Source: Betaproteobacteria bacterium (GTDB lineage: Bacteria > Pseudomonadota > Gammaproteobacteria > Burkholderiales > Rhodocyclaceae). From it: a DNA stretch of 64,000 nt. The notes below the pieces were generated by a model that saw only the letters and a list, made by a program, of their open reading frames with translations, was not told the origin of the DNA and made no database searches. A program made the position numbers and the translations under genes. The stretch is taken from assembly GCA_009777245.1 (NCBI GenBank), contig WRMF01000008.1, positions 20,315 to 84,314 on the forward strand, read 5' to 3'. Every line of letters starts with the position of its first letter. Position 1 is the first letter of the stretch. Below are positions 18,163 through 26,327 of this stretch, piece after piece.

Positions 18163-19569
18163 TCATGTTCGTGTAAAAACCAGCAAGGTACGAAGGCTGT
18201 CGGCGAGATTGAATTGTTCCTGGAGGATAAAATGTTCTTCCTGAAAAGCCGCGATGCAGCCAGCCAGCGTGTAATCAGGGAAAACGTTTTGTCGGGCGGC
18301 CATGAGTCGCTGCACCTGTGAATCTTCCCAGGGAACGAATTCCAGAATAAGGGTTCCGCCCTGCCTTATAAGGGCGGCAAAACAACAGACCACCTTTTCG
18401 AGAGGAATGCCCGCGCCCTGCACGAGATGGTGAATGAGCGCCAGGGCGCAAAGAAAATCGGCCTTGCCGCGATCCCGAAAGGAGTTTCTCTCCTCGCAGT
18501 CCCAGCCGATTCCCGGCGACGGATTGACCAGATCCAGCACGAGAGGAAGAATGGCGCGGTTTCCTTCCTGTTTGAGGGCGGCATACATTTTCTCGACCGC
18601 CAGATAATCAATGTCCGAAGCAACGACAGTTTGATAGTGTTCGGCCAGTATCCGGCTGTAGTGGCCGGTATTCGCTCCAAGGTCAAGCGCAAGCGCACCG
18701 GGACGGGAGGCTGCCGCCTGTCGGAGAAGCCGGGCCTTTTCTTCAGCCGCATCGAGGCTGTAGTTGGTATCGTTGTAGTAGTCGCCCCACTGTGTCTTGA
18801 GGCTCGGCAACCGCATGTTTTCAATGACCATGCGCAGGGATTCGCACAATCTCGGAACAGCTTTTTCGTTGAGCGTGACGCGCTTGATCTTGCCGGCAGA
18901 CTCACGCGCGTCGGCATGGCGTTGCTGCATTCTCGCATGGGTGTGGAGGTGAAGTTGCAGGAGAGGAATAAGCCGGGTTTTCCAGGGTAGCATGGAAGAG
19001 GCCATATCCAACGGCAAACCGTCCACCCAGAGAGAGAGCATTTTTCCGCAACGCGCGTCCCGGTAGCACATGAGCGCCAGCGGAGCGAGAAAGTGTTTGC
19101 AGAACTGGAGGTAAGCGCCCCAAGGTTCCCCGGCGCGGCGCGTCTCGAAGGAAAGATGGTCAATGAAAATGGGCTTTCCTTTGTAAAACTGGACGTTATA
19201 GGCGCTCGCGTCCTTGAGGACTAGCCCATGTTTCATCGCCAGTTGCATGAGATCGAGCGTGAGTAGAGCCGCGTCTTTCAACTGTCCGAAACTCCACTCA
19301 AAGGGATAAGAGATAAACGGCAGACGCTCGGCTTCCAGCGTTTTCCAGCTTCCTTCAAGAGGAGCGATTTCGGTAAATGGAAGCAGTTTGCCCTGTTGGA
19401 TCGCCTCAGCAAAAAACCCGGATTTTTCCGCAAAATTCCAATGCTCCGCAAAAACGGGCTGAATCGTCCGAAGGACACGATCTTCCGTAAGATACACGGC
19501 TCCGGAAGGATCACGGAAAGAGCCAGAGGATCTGACGGAGGAAGGAATGGAATCAGTCGTTATCGTCAT
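18163..19569 (-). CDS. NoeA-like SAM-dependent methyltransferase
   Basis: The 468-residue protein has two parts. Residues 1-240 include SFRDPSGAVYLTEDRVLRTI, HGLVLKDASAYNVQFYKGKP and FIDHLSFETRR, a layout reminiscent of kinase-like folds and typical of NoeA-related proteins. Residues about 280-460 form a Rossmann methyltransferase with motif I ALDLGANTGHYSRILAEH, VASDIDYLAVEKMY and a motif near FLCALALIHHLV. NoeA was described in rhizobial nodulation loci, but relatives are widespread and their substrate is unknown. It is the last gene of a minus-strand group with a sulfatase-like membrane protein and a small YIDPGTGS protein, which suggests modification of a surface glycan or lipid. Confidence 0.7.
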   Translation of the reverse strand: MTITTDSIPSSVRSSGSFRDPSGAVYLTEDRVLRTIQPVFAEHWNFAEKSGFFAEAIQQGKLLPFTEIAPLEGSWKTLEAERLPFISYPFEWSFGQLKDAALLTLDLMQLAMKHGLVLKDASAYNVQFYKGKPIFIDHLSFETRRAGEPWGAYLQFCKHFLAPLALMCYRDARCGKMLSLWVDGLPLDMASSMLPWKTRLIPLLQLHLHTHARMQQRHADARESAGKIKRVTLNEKAVPRLCESLRMVIENMRLPSLKTQWGDYYNDTNYSLDAAEEKARLLRQAAASRPGALALDLGANTGHYSRILAEHYQTVVASDIDYLAVEKMYAALKQEGNRAILPLVLDLVNPSPGIGWDCEERNSFRDRGKADFLCALALIHHLVQGAGIPLEKVVCCFAALIRQGGTLILEFVPWEDSQVQRLMAARQNVFPDYTLAGCIAAFQEEHFILQEQFNLADSLRTLLVFTRT

Positions 19570-19597
19570 GCTTCGGAATGCCTCTGAATGTTACGGA

Positions 19598-21424
19598 TCA
19601 TGGTTTTACCGGATGCTGTACAACGCCATCCCTGACAAGTATAAAACCATCCAAATTAGATTCGGACGGCGCTCTGCGTTGTAGTATGGCGCTACTTGCA
19701 TCAGGATCGGAGCCATCATCCGCCAATGCCGCGAAAATATGCCGAAAAAGATTGACATGGCTCATCGGTAGTCCATTGGAAATGTCCCCTTTTCCCGGCA
19801 TCCTGATCGCCAGAAACATTCCAAACATATCGCTGGCAAGGGTATCAAGGCTTTCACCGCGTTGCTTCAGGAGCGCGTCAAGACTTGCGATATCTCCCTT
19901 GATTGCGTCATCCCAGATATTTCGTAGGCGCGTGGCTCCATGATCGCCTATCAGGACAATAACAGCCGATGGGTCTTTGTCAACAATAAGATCAACTATT
20001 TCAAATATCTCCTGATTTCCATTTTTGATGCCTTCCTGGTATCGTCCGCTGGCAACCCATTCATCTTTCTGTTTCCAGTGACTTGCATGCAAGGCGCCAG
20101 ATTTGAATCCAAGAAAAAGCGGAATTTCACTTTTCGATTTTTCTATGATGCTACGGATATTGTCGATCAGTGCGTTGCGGTATTTGGGCTTTATATTATC
20201 AATCCTGCCGTCAAAGCGGGCAGGTATAGGTTTGCAAAGACAATAGACAGAAGGAAATAATTCCTGTAAAGGGCGCAGCCTGAAATTGAGGCCAAATTCG
20301 AAATCAACATCGGTATCATCCAGATATATTCCTTTCTGGTTGATGTAATAAAATGGGCGCTCAGAGGTAAGATAAGTTGTACGATAACCATTTTCCTTGA
20401 GAATGCGGTACACTTGATTGTCCGAACTTCCGCCAATCAATCTTCTTCCACGCGGCATTATGTCGTCATTCCCAATTGACATGGAGTAGGCTAGGCGCAT
20501 TTCAAACATTTCCGCCATGGAAAGCAATGTCCAGTAGCTGTTTGAGTAGGTATTCCCATAGATAAAAAAATCACGAGACAAGGCAAAGGACTGCAGCGGT
20601 TCAGTATCAATTCCATATACTGTTTGCATAGTTTCCAGATCGTGATACGATTCCAGGAGAAACAGATAAATATTGGGGCGATTCTTAAGGATAATATGCT
20701 CGTCATCATACGCTATCTTTTCTTCAAAAGCAACTGAAACCGCGCTGTATACACCTGTGCCAGCCGACATGAATATCCAGATCGCCAGAAAGAGCCTGAT
20801 TGGCTTAAATCCGTATTGCATTACAACAAGACATAAAAGAATCACCGCAAAAACAAAGTTTTGCCAGAACTGCATGGACGTGGAAATGGCTTGCAGAGTG
20901 GAGCCAAAGAAAAGTAACAATATAATTAAAATTAACACGCAAAGCATTAAATGCCAGAGGCGCAAGTTCTTTATCCTGTTTTCAAATAATGAATATACAG
21001 TCTTTTTGGTTATAAAAAGAATCAAAATAAAATACAAAAAAATTGATGCGACAAATTCAATTATAGTCAGGTATGCAAAGTTTTTTGCGGCTGAAGATGA
21101 TAATGGAAGCTCAAGAAGAACCAGCAGCACGCTTACGAATAAAATGCAAAACATGAAGCGGCATACAGGTTTGAGCTTGCCGCTTGTTTTGCTTTCCAGC
21201 CATGGGCAAACGAGTTTTCCTGTTACAAAGACAAGGGAACACACCATGAGTAATACTGAAAATGATATCGCAAGTTCCGGTAAAGAGTACATGAACCAAT
21301 TGTTGCTCAACATGAAGGCAACAGGAGCCAGTATTGCCAGGGGTAGTGTCCAGGCAGGCGACGCTATTTGTTTATGAAAACAGGAAAGCCATCCATCCTG
21401 CGAGGGGAATTTAGCGCCAGCCAT
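19598..21424 (-). CDS. Membrane-anchored sulfatase/alkaline-phosphatase superfamily protein
   Basis: The 608-residue protein has about six hydrophobic helices in residues 20-230. A soluble domain follows from about 240, beginning RPNIYLFLLESYHDLETM. This matches the N-terminal metal-binding strand of lipoteichoic-acid-synthase and phosphoethanolamine-transferase relatives. The domain ends with VIVLIGDHGATRLRN, the metal-ligand DHG motif, and SHVNLFRHIFAAL. Enzymes of this fold transfer or hydrolyse phosphate or sulfate groups on cell-envelope molecules. The usual nucleophile Ser/Thr may be in NTYSNSYWTLLSMAEM. The ATG at 21424 follows AAGGAAGAG; a TTG at 21442 is less likely. Codon use is more AT-rich than in its neighbours, suggesting acquisition. 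Its partners are the genes on both sides. Confidence 0.72.
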   Translation of the reverse strand: MAGAKFPSQDGWLSCFHKQIASPAWTLPLAILAPVAFMLSNNWFMYSLPELAISFSVLLMVCSLVFVTGKLVCPWLESKTSGKLKPVCRFMFCILFVSVLLVLLELPLSSSAAKNFAYLTIIEFVASIFLYFILILFITKKTVYSLFENRIKNLRLWHLMLCVLILIILLLFFGSTLQAISTSMQFWQNFVFAVILLCLVVMQYGFKPIRLFLAIWIFMSAGTGVYSAVSVAFEEKIAYDDEHIILKNRPNIYLFLLESYHDLETMQTVYGIDTEPLQSFALSRDFFIYGNTYSNSYWTLLSMAEMFEMRLAYSMSIGNDDIMPRGRRLIGGSSDNQVYRILKENGYRTTYLTSERPFYYINQKGIYLDDTDVDFEFGLNFRLRPLQELFPSVYCLCKPIPARFDGRIDNIKPKYRNALIDNIRSIIEKSKSEIPLFLGFKSGALHASHWKQKDEWVASGRYQEGIKNGNQEIFEIVDLIVDKDPSAVIVLIGDHGATRLRNIWDDAIKGDIASLDALLKQRGESLDTLASDMFGMFLAIRMPGKGDISNGLPMSHVNLFRHIFAALADDGSDPDASSAILQRRAPSESNLDGFILVRDGVVQHPVKP

Positions 21425-21438
21425 TAGGGACTCTTCCT

Positions 21439-21696
21439 TCAACCTTGAGAATTGGAACTGTCAAGGTTTTCCTCTGGCGGAGAGGAAGCGGAAGTTTCTT
21501 CCTGCTTTTTGCCGCGAAAGAAATTCATGCGAAGAAAATCCATAATGCTCATGCGGAGATTGCGCCAGAATACCATGACAGAGACAAAGGCGGCGATAAG
21601 ACCCTGAATCAGAAGGCTTCCTGTGCCCGGATCAATATACGCATGAGCCAGACCAGGAAATGCCAAAAGAACAACGAAATAACACTGTCGTTTCAT
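21439..21696 (-). CDS. Small membrane protein with YIDPGTGS motif
   Basis: This 85-residue protein has a cleavable signal (about 1-19, ending AHA). The sequence YIDPGTGSLLIQGLIAAF follows directly, with a second membrane helix at about 26-45. A basic segment (FRGKKQEE) and a Ser/Glu-rich tail complete it. The YIDPGTGS-type motif recurs in small proteins of unknown function found next to envelope-sugar and sulfatase-like genes. It is the first gene of the three-gene group and lies 14 bases before the sulfatase ATG. It may assemble with or regulate that enzyme; this is inference. Confidence 0.65.
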   Translation of the reverse strand: MKRQCYFVVLLAFPGLAHAYIDPGTGSLLIQGLIAAFVSVMVFWRNLRMSIMDFLRMNFFRGKKQEETSASSPPEENLDSSNSQG

Positions 21697-21775
21697 CCTG
21701 TTTCTCCATCAATCATAAGAAAAATGCAAAGGGCGGGCATAAATGCCTCGCCCTCGCCGCTTAATGCCAATTGAT

Positions 21776-22981
21776 TCAAGCCAGCGCCGCCGCAATCGCC
21801 TTCGCTACCACGGGCAGGTTTTTGTCGTTCAGGGCGGCTACGTTGATGCGGCCGGAAGAAACGGCGTAAATGGCAAATTCGCTCTGGAGCCGTTCAACCT
21901 GTTCCTTCGTCAGTCCGGTGAAGGAGAACATGCCGCGCTGTTGGGCGATGAAGGAGAAATCTCTCGCTACGCCTTCGGCCTTTAGCGCGTCCACAAGCCC
22001 TGTTCGCATGGCGCGGATGCGGTTTTTCATTCCGGCGAGTTCTTCTTCCCAGAGCGTCCGCAATTCAGGACTACCAAGGACAGCGGCGACGATTGCGCCG
22101 CCGTGCGTGGGCGGGTTGGAATAGTTGGTGCGGATGAGACGCTTGACCTGCGAGCCTACCCTGCCCGCTTCTTCCTTGCTTGCGGTGACGATGGACAATG
22201 CCCCTACCCGCTCGCCGTACAGGGAAAAATTCTTGGAGAACGAGGAAGCGACGAAGAATTGCATCCCGACGTCCGCAAAAGAGCGCGCGGCGGCGGTATC
22301 TTCCTCAATGCTGTCGGCAAAGCCCTGATAGGCCAGATCGAGAAAGGGCACGAGGCTTTTTTCCTTGCAGATCGCGGCTACTTCCTGCCATTGACTGCCG
22401 ATTAAGTCCGCGCCGGTCGGATTATGGCAACAGGCGTGCAGGAGCACGATGGATTGCGGCGGCAGGGCGTTCAGCTTCTGCTTCATGGCGGCGAAATCAA
22501 CGCCGCGCGTTTCCGGATCGTAATAAGGATAGGTGTCAATCGGAAAGCCTGCCGCCTCAAACAAGGCGCGATGGTTTTCCCAGGACGGGTCGCTGATGTA
22601 GAGGGTGGTTTGCGGCAGTAGTTTTTTCAGGTAATCCGCGCCGACCTTCAACGCGCCCGTGCCGCCCAGCGCCTGAATGGTTATAACGGAACCATTGTCC
22701 GCCAGCAATGATCCTTTGCCGAAAAGCAGATCGCGCACGGCCTGATTGTAGGCGGCATTTCCGTCTATGGGTTGATAACCGCGCGGGGGCAGCGCCTTCA
22801 TGCGGGCTTCCTCGGCGGTTTTTACGGCGGCAAGCAACGGCAGCTTGCCGTTAGCGTCATAATAAACACCGACGCCGAGATTTACCTTTTCGGCGCGGGT
22901 ATCGGCATTGAAGGCTTCGGTCAGACCGAGAATAGGATCACGAGGCGCCATTTCGACGGCGGCAAAAAGCGAGGCGGACAT
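21776..22981 (-). CDS. Aromatic-amino-acid/aspartate aminotransferase (class I)
   Basis: The 401-residue PLP enzyme belongs to aminotransferase family I-alpha (TyrB/AspC). Seen are the N-terminal MAPRDPILGLTEAFNADTR, VNLGVGVYYDANGKLPLL, the HACCHNPTGADL segment with the Asn that contacts PLP, and SFSKNFSLYGERVGALS holding the Schiff-base lysine. Arg in RINVAAL near the C-terminus would bind the substrate carboxylate. It transfers amino groups between aspartate, tyrosine or phenylalanine and 2-oxoglutarate. Sequence alone does not separate TyrB from AspC. It is a single-gene unit. Confidence 0.9.
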   Translation of the reverse strand: MSASLFAAVEMAPRDPILGLTEAFNADTRAEKVNLGVGVYYDANGKLPLLAAVKTAEEARMKALPPRGYQPIDGNAAYNQAVRDLLFGKGSLLADNGSVITIQALGGTGALKVGADYLKKLLPQTTLYISDPSWENHRALFEAAGFPIDTYPYYDPETRGVDFAAMKQKLNALPPQSIVLLHACCHNPTGADLIGSQWQEVAAICKEKSLVPFLDLAYQGFADSIEEDTAAARSFADVGMQFFVASSFSKNFSLYGERVGALSIVTASKEEAGRVGSQVKRLIRTNYSNPPTHGGAIVAAVLGSPELRTLWEEELAGMKNRIRAMRTGLVDALKAEGVARDFSFIAQQRGMFSFTGLTKEQVERLQSEFAIYAVSSGRINVAALNDKNLPVVAKAIAAALA

Positions 22982-23119
22982 GTGTTTTCTCCAATAAGAT
23001 GTTGCGAATTATGAAACGAGCTGGCGGGTTCGGTATTGAACTTTATGCAGCCAGAACCGAAGAATTTTAACATGTTGGAGCATGGTATGCTTTCTCTTTT
23101 CAATCATAGCGTGGTCATA

Positions 23120-23206
23120 CCTCTCCCCCTGCCCCTCTTACGCAAGCGGCAGAGGGAACTTCTCCCCTCTCCCACTTGTGGGAGAGGGTCGGGGGAGAGG
23201 GCTGCC
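23120..23206. repeat. Palindromic intergenic repeat related to family A
   Basis: The copy contains CCTCTCCCCCTGCCCCTC and CTCTCCCACTTGTGGGAGAG followed by a GGGGGAGAGG block. The family A tail (GTAAAGCGTACTC) is reduced to AAAGTGTACTCGC at 23233-23245. It sits in the 316-base divergent gap between the aminotransferase and hpnC; no gene is seen there. Confidence 0.5.
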
Positions 23207-23297
23207 GCGCCGGATTTCCGTTTGGAGAATAAAGTGTACTCGCTTAAATCAAAACCGCTCAAGTCGTCAGTTTTGCCTGAAGGCGCGCTAAAAGCTC

Positions 23298-24116
23298 ATG
23301 CCTGTTGAACATTACGAAAACTTCCCTGTCGCCTCCTTCTTGTTGCCGAAGGCGTTGCGCTCGCCCATCGAGGCCATTTATCGCTTTGCCAGGGCGGCGG
23401 ATGATATTGCGGACGAAGGCGAAGCCTTGCCGGAAGAGCGCCTTGCCGGTCTTGCACGTTTTCAGGCGGAGCTTGATTTACTGCAACGGGGCGAGGCAAG
23501 CGACCATCCTGTTTTTATGCCGTTGGCGCCGGTTATCACGCGCCATCAGCTTCCTGTTCCGCTTTTTCGGGATTTGCTGGATGCCTTTGCCCAGGATGTC
23601 CGCAAAAAACGTTACGCGAATTATGCGGAACTCCTGGACTATTGCCGCCGTTCCGCAAATCCGGTAGGACGACTGGTACTGGGACTGTTAGGCGAGGCTA
23701 ATGACACATGGCTTAAAGAATCGGATGCCATTTGCACGGCGTTGCAACTCATCAATTTCTGGCAGGATGTTGCGCTTGATTGGCAAAAAGGGCGGGTCTA
23801 TCTGCCGCAGGATGAAATGGAGCGTTTTGGCGTTACGGAAGCGGATATTGCGGCGGGTAGGCAGAATGAAGCCTGGCGCGGGCTTATGCGTTTTCAGGTG
23901 GAGCGCGCGCGCGCCCTGATGGAGAGCGGCGCGCCGCTTGCTCGCCGCCTTCCGGGGCGACTGGGCTGGGAAATTCGCTTTACCGTTCAGGGCGGCTTAC
24001 GGATTCTGGAAAAAATCACCGAGGCCGGTTACGATGTATTCAACCGCCGCCCCACGCTTAACGGACGCGACTGGCTAATCATTGCCGCTCGCGCCCTTTT
24101 AGGTAAATCAACATGA
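23298..24116 (+). CDS. hpnC: Hydroxysqualene synthase HpnC
   Basis: The 272-residue protein belongs to the squalene/phytoene synthase fold. It begins VEHYENFPVASFLLPKALR, typical of HpnC, and carries the first substrate motif YRFARAADDIADEG (D-D-x-x-D). The second acidic motif is INFWQDVALDWQKGRVYLP. HpnC converts presqualene diphosphate to hydroxysqualene in the hpnCDE route to hopanoids. It overlaps hpnD by four bases. hpnE, the flavin-dependent reductase that completes squalene synthesis, is normally third in the operon but is not here. Confidence 0.9.
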   Translation: MPVEHYENFPVASFLLPKALRSPIEAIYRFARAADDIADEGEALPEERLAGLARFQAELDLLQRGEASDHPVFMPLAPVITRHQLPVPLFRDLLDAFAQDVRKKRYANYAELLDYCRRSANPVGRLVLGLLGEANDTWLKESDAICTALQLINFWQDVALDWQKGRVYLPQDEMERFGVTEADIAAGRQNEAWRGLMRFQVERARALMESGAPLARRLPGRLGWEIRFTVQGGLRILEKITEAGYDVFNRRPTLNGRDWLIIAARALLGKST

Positions 24117-24952
24117 CGCCGGACGAATACTGCCGCCGAAAAACCGCTGCCAGCGGCTCCAGCTTTTTTCTGGGCTTTTTGTTTCTTCCCCGCGAGAGAA
24201 AACGCGCCATGCACGCGCTCTATGCTTTTTGCCGGGAAGTGGATGATGTCGCGGACGAATGCCATGACCATACGCTTGCCGCAGCTAGGCTGACATGGTG
24301 GCGGGAAGAAATCGAGCGGGTTTTCAGGGGCGAGGCGGAACATCCGGTCGGGCGCGCGCTTGCCGATTCCGTGTCGGCATTCCAACTGGAAAAAGAAAAA
24401 TTCCTGGCGATTATTGACGGGATGGAAATGGATTTGCGCCAGAATCGCTATTCGGATTTCGAGAGTCTTTCGCTGTATTGCTATCGCGTCGCCAGCGTTG
24501 TCGGTCTCCTTTCCGCCAGGATTTTCGGCTTCCATGATGAAAAAGTCCTGGACTACGCCCGCGATCTTGGCATGGCCTTTCAGTTGACCAACATCATCCG
24601 TGATGTAGGCGAAGATGCGCGGCGAGGGCGAATTTATCTGCCGCTTGAGGAACTGGAGCGTTTCGGAGTTTCTGAAGCCGATATTCTGGAAGGCCGCAAG
24701 ACTGCGGAATTTGTCGAATTGATGCGGCATCAGGCGGGGCGGGCGGAAGGGTTTTATACCCGCGCCTTCGCTCTGCTACCGGCGGGAGACAGGTCTGCCC
24801 AACGCCCCGGCCTCGTCATGGCGGCTATTTATCGGGAGTTGCTGCGGAAAATTGTTGCTACAGACTTTCCGGTGCTGACGAGACGGACGCGCCTCGCTAC
24901 GCTGCATAAGCTCTGGCTCGTCGTTCGGACGTGGGTGGGCGTGTTGCCGTAG
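24113..24952 (+). CDS. hpnD: Presqualene diphosphate synthase HpnD
   Basis: This 279-residue isoprenyl synthase condenses two farnesyl diphosphates to presqualene diphosphate. Visible are the N-terminal SSFFLGFLFLPRERKRAMHA, the first aspartate-rich motif YAFCREVDDVADEC, and the second LTNIIRDVGEDARRGRIYLP. SNxxR-type phosphate contacts are not obvious, but overall length and motifs match HpnD. It follows hpnC with an ATGA overlap. A repeat-rich, gene-poor patch follows directly, so a downstream hpnE may have been lost or relocated. Confidence 0.92.
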   Translation: MTPDEYCRRKTAASGSSFFLGFLFLPRERKRAMHALYAFCREVDDVADECHDHTLAAARLTWWREEIERVFRGEAEHPVGRALADSVSAFQLEKEKFLAIIDGMEMDLRQNRYSDFESLSLYCYRVASVVGLLSARIFGFHDEKVLDYARDLGMAFQLTNIIRDVGEDARRGRIYLPLEELERFGVSEADILEGRKTAEFVELMRHQAGRAEGFYTRAFALLPAGDRSAQRPGLVMAAIYRELLRKIVATDFPVLTRRTRLATLHKLWLVVRTWVGVLP

Positions 24953-24984
24953 GCGGGATATAGCCATTCGTTCAAATGTAGCGA

Positions 24985-25115
24985 TTTTTCGCAAATAACG
25001 ATACGGTCAAGGAGTGCGCTTTACTCCCCTCTCCCGCTTGCGGCTTGCAAACCCCCGGCGCTAACGCGCCACCCCCTTTTATAAAGGGGGCTTACACCAA
25101 TGCTGCGTTGCCGCC
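24985..25115. repeat. Inverted family A tail fused to family B repeat
   Basis: Bases 24985-25043 are family A in reverse (TTTTTCGCAAATAACGATAC, GCTTTACTCCCCTCTCCC). Bases 25044-25115 resemble family B (CAAACCCCCGGCGC, then CCCCCTTTTATAAAGGGGGC and AATGCTGC). The whole 24953-25442 gap is a stack of repeats: this one, the REP/RAYT patch, another family A copy and family D. Confidence 0.6.
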
Positions 25116-25267
25116 GTAGGGGCGACCGTCCCCGGTCGCCCGTTTCCGAAAACATAATCATATAAATATGGTTTGGCATGACAACGTAACGGTCAATTGT
25201 GACGTTATTTCGGTTATGCGCGAAATCGCCGCGCGGGCGGGCGGGCGACCGGGGACGGTCGCCCCTA
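25116..25267 (-). mobile_element. Inverted REP pair around a REP-associated transposase (RAYT) fragment
   Basis: Two copies of GTAGGGGCGACCGTCCCCGG followed by TCGCCCG face each other at 25116-25142 (plus) and 25243-25267 (minus). Each has a GTAG tetranucleotide ahead of an 8-bp palindrome, as in REP sequences. Between them the minus strand encodes DRYVVMPNHIYMIMFSETGD. This is the HUH-motif region of Y1/RAYT transposases, normally PNHxH. Here the second histidine is tyrosine, and only about 30 codons remain. It is a dead remnant, not an active gene. Confidence 0.75.
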
Positions 25268-25298
25268 CGCTTCTCCCGGCAAATCCTCGCCCCTACAA

Positions 25299-25380
25299 CT
25301 CCCCTCTCCCGGCCTACGGCCACCCTCTCCCACAAGTGGGAGAGGGGAGTAAAGCGCACTACCCGACCTTGCCGGTAAGC
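25299..25380 (+). repeat. Intergenic repeat family A copy
   Basis: The copy reads ACTCCCCTCTCCCGGCC, CTCTCCCACAAGTGGGAGAG, then GGGAGTAAAGCGCACTACCC, GACCTTGCCGGTAAGC. It is the fourth recognisable copy with the AGTAAAGCG(T/C)AC core. Confidence 0.65.
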
Positions 25381-25394
25381 ACTATAAAGCTATA

Positions 25395-25439
25395 AGCCCG
25401 TAGGCTGGGATGGAACGAAGTGGAATCCCGGCTTCAAGC
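25395..25439 (+). repeat. Family D short palindromic repeat
   Basis: The copy reads AGCCCGTAGGCTGGGATGG, AACGAAGTGG, AATCCCGGCTTCAAGC. The GGCTGGGAT...ATCCCGGC arms can pair. The closest relative in the window is at 53027-53070. Confidence 0.6.
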
Positions 25440-25442
25440 AAA

Positions 25443-25724
25443 CTACATAAGGTTTATGAATAATTGGAGTACCACAAAAACTATCATACCCAACAGCATA
25501 GCCGCAACAATAAAGTATAAAGTTTTTGCATTCATGCAACCAAAAAATTTTTTCTCAGTAGCAAAGTCAATTTTTCCGCACTTAGGACAAGTTACCTTGA
25601 CATAGGCGTCAAAATTAACATTAGGATTCTCTGAGGAAAGCTCGTCTAATGCTCGGCCTAGAACCGATAGAGGGAACAGGTGATTACATTTTGAGCAATA
25701 GTGAAAACCTTCGTTTTTTCTCAC
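25443..25724 (-). CDS. Small zinc-ribbon membrane protein, unknown function
   Basis: This 93-residue protein contains two pairs of cysteines. CSKC lies near residues 10-13 and CPKC near 46-49, forming a likely zinc ribbon with HYCSKCNHLFPL and VKVTCPKCGKIDF. A single hydrophobic helix (about 69-90) sits at the C-terminus. No family is recognised. It is AT-rich relative to its surroundings and is followed on the same strand by the REP patch. The gene upstream (25749-26321) is separated by 24 bases and may be its partner. Confidence 0.55.
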   Translation of the reverse strand: MRKNEGFHYCSKCNHLFPLSVLGRALDELSSENPNVNFDAYVKVTCPKCGKIDFATEKKFFGCMNAKTLYFIVAAMLLGMIVFVVLQLFINLM

Positions 25725-25748
25725 AGCAATCTCCCTTACAGTCTCAAA

Positions 25749-26321
25749 TTATGATTGATAATAAGTTTGTATGCCAACATCTTTTTTGAATAAAATACAA
25801 GAAGCCTCGTATGTATCAGAGCCATAAACGCGCTTAGGGCGGTAAAACCTCTCATATTCAACCTGTTGGTTGAGATATTCAATCAGTCTTTTGTTTTTTA
25901 ATGTGCATTCCGGCAGTACGTTTTCCCAAAGCATGGGAAATTCACAGCTCTCATTTGGATTAGGTGTGTGCAAATATAGCGCATCTCCTGCGCTATCATA
26001 ATCATGTATCATTGCGAAAAGCTGAAAATCTTTTTGTAAAAACTTTACTCTGTTGACTAATATTTCAAAATGACGGAAAAGTTTATCTAAATGCGGTTTT
26101 CTCCTTGAAAAATCATCATTGCCGAATCCTTCCCAGTCAAAATGACAATGCCAATGGTCAAACCATGCCTCCGGGTTATTTTGGAAATCAAAATAACCCG
26201 GAGACGCCCATTTTTCAAAATCATTTTCAATCGCAAGGTTTTTATAATACATGCGAAATTCTTTCTGTTTTCCTGAATTGTGCCGTTTATGGACGGCGCG
26301 TGCTTTCTTACCTTGTTTCAT
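25749..26321 (-). CDS. Hypothetical protein, AT-rich
   Basis: The longest frame gives 190 residues with a very basic first 23 (MKQGKKARAVHKRHNSGKQK). An internal ATG at 26252 (MYYKNLAIENDFEKW) follows AGAAAGAA and may be the true start, giving 167 residues. Trp- and His-rich stretches (WFDHWHCHFDWEGFGNDDF) and a YxPKRVYGSDTYEASCILF ending stand out. No membrane helix or signal is seen. I recognise no family. Codon use is AT-rich, as in the next gene, so the pair looks acquired between accD and the repeat patch. Confidence 0.55.
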   Translation of the reverse strand: MKQGKKARAVHKRHNSGKQKEFRMYYKNLAIENDFEKWASPGYFDFQNNPEAWFDHWHCHFDWEGFGNDDFSRRKPHLDKLFRHFEILVNRVKFLQKDFQLFAMIHDYDSAGDALYLHTPNPNESCEFPMLWENVLPECTLKNKRLIEYLNQQVEYERFYRPKRVYGSDTYEASCILFKKDVGIQTYYQS

Positions 26322-26327
26322 TTTTTA

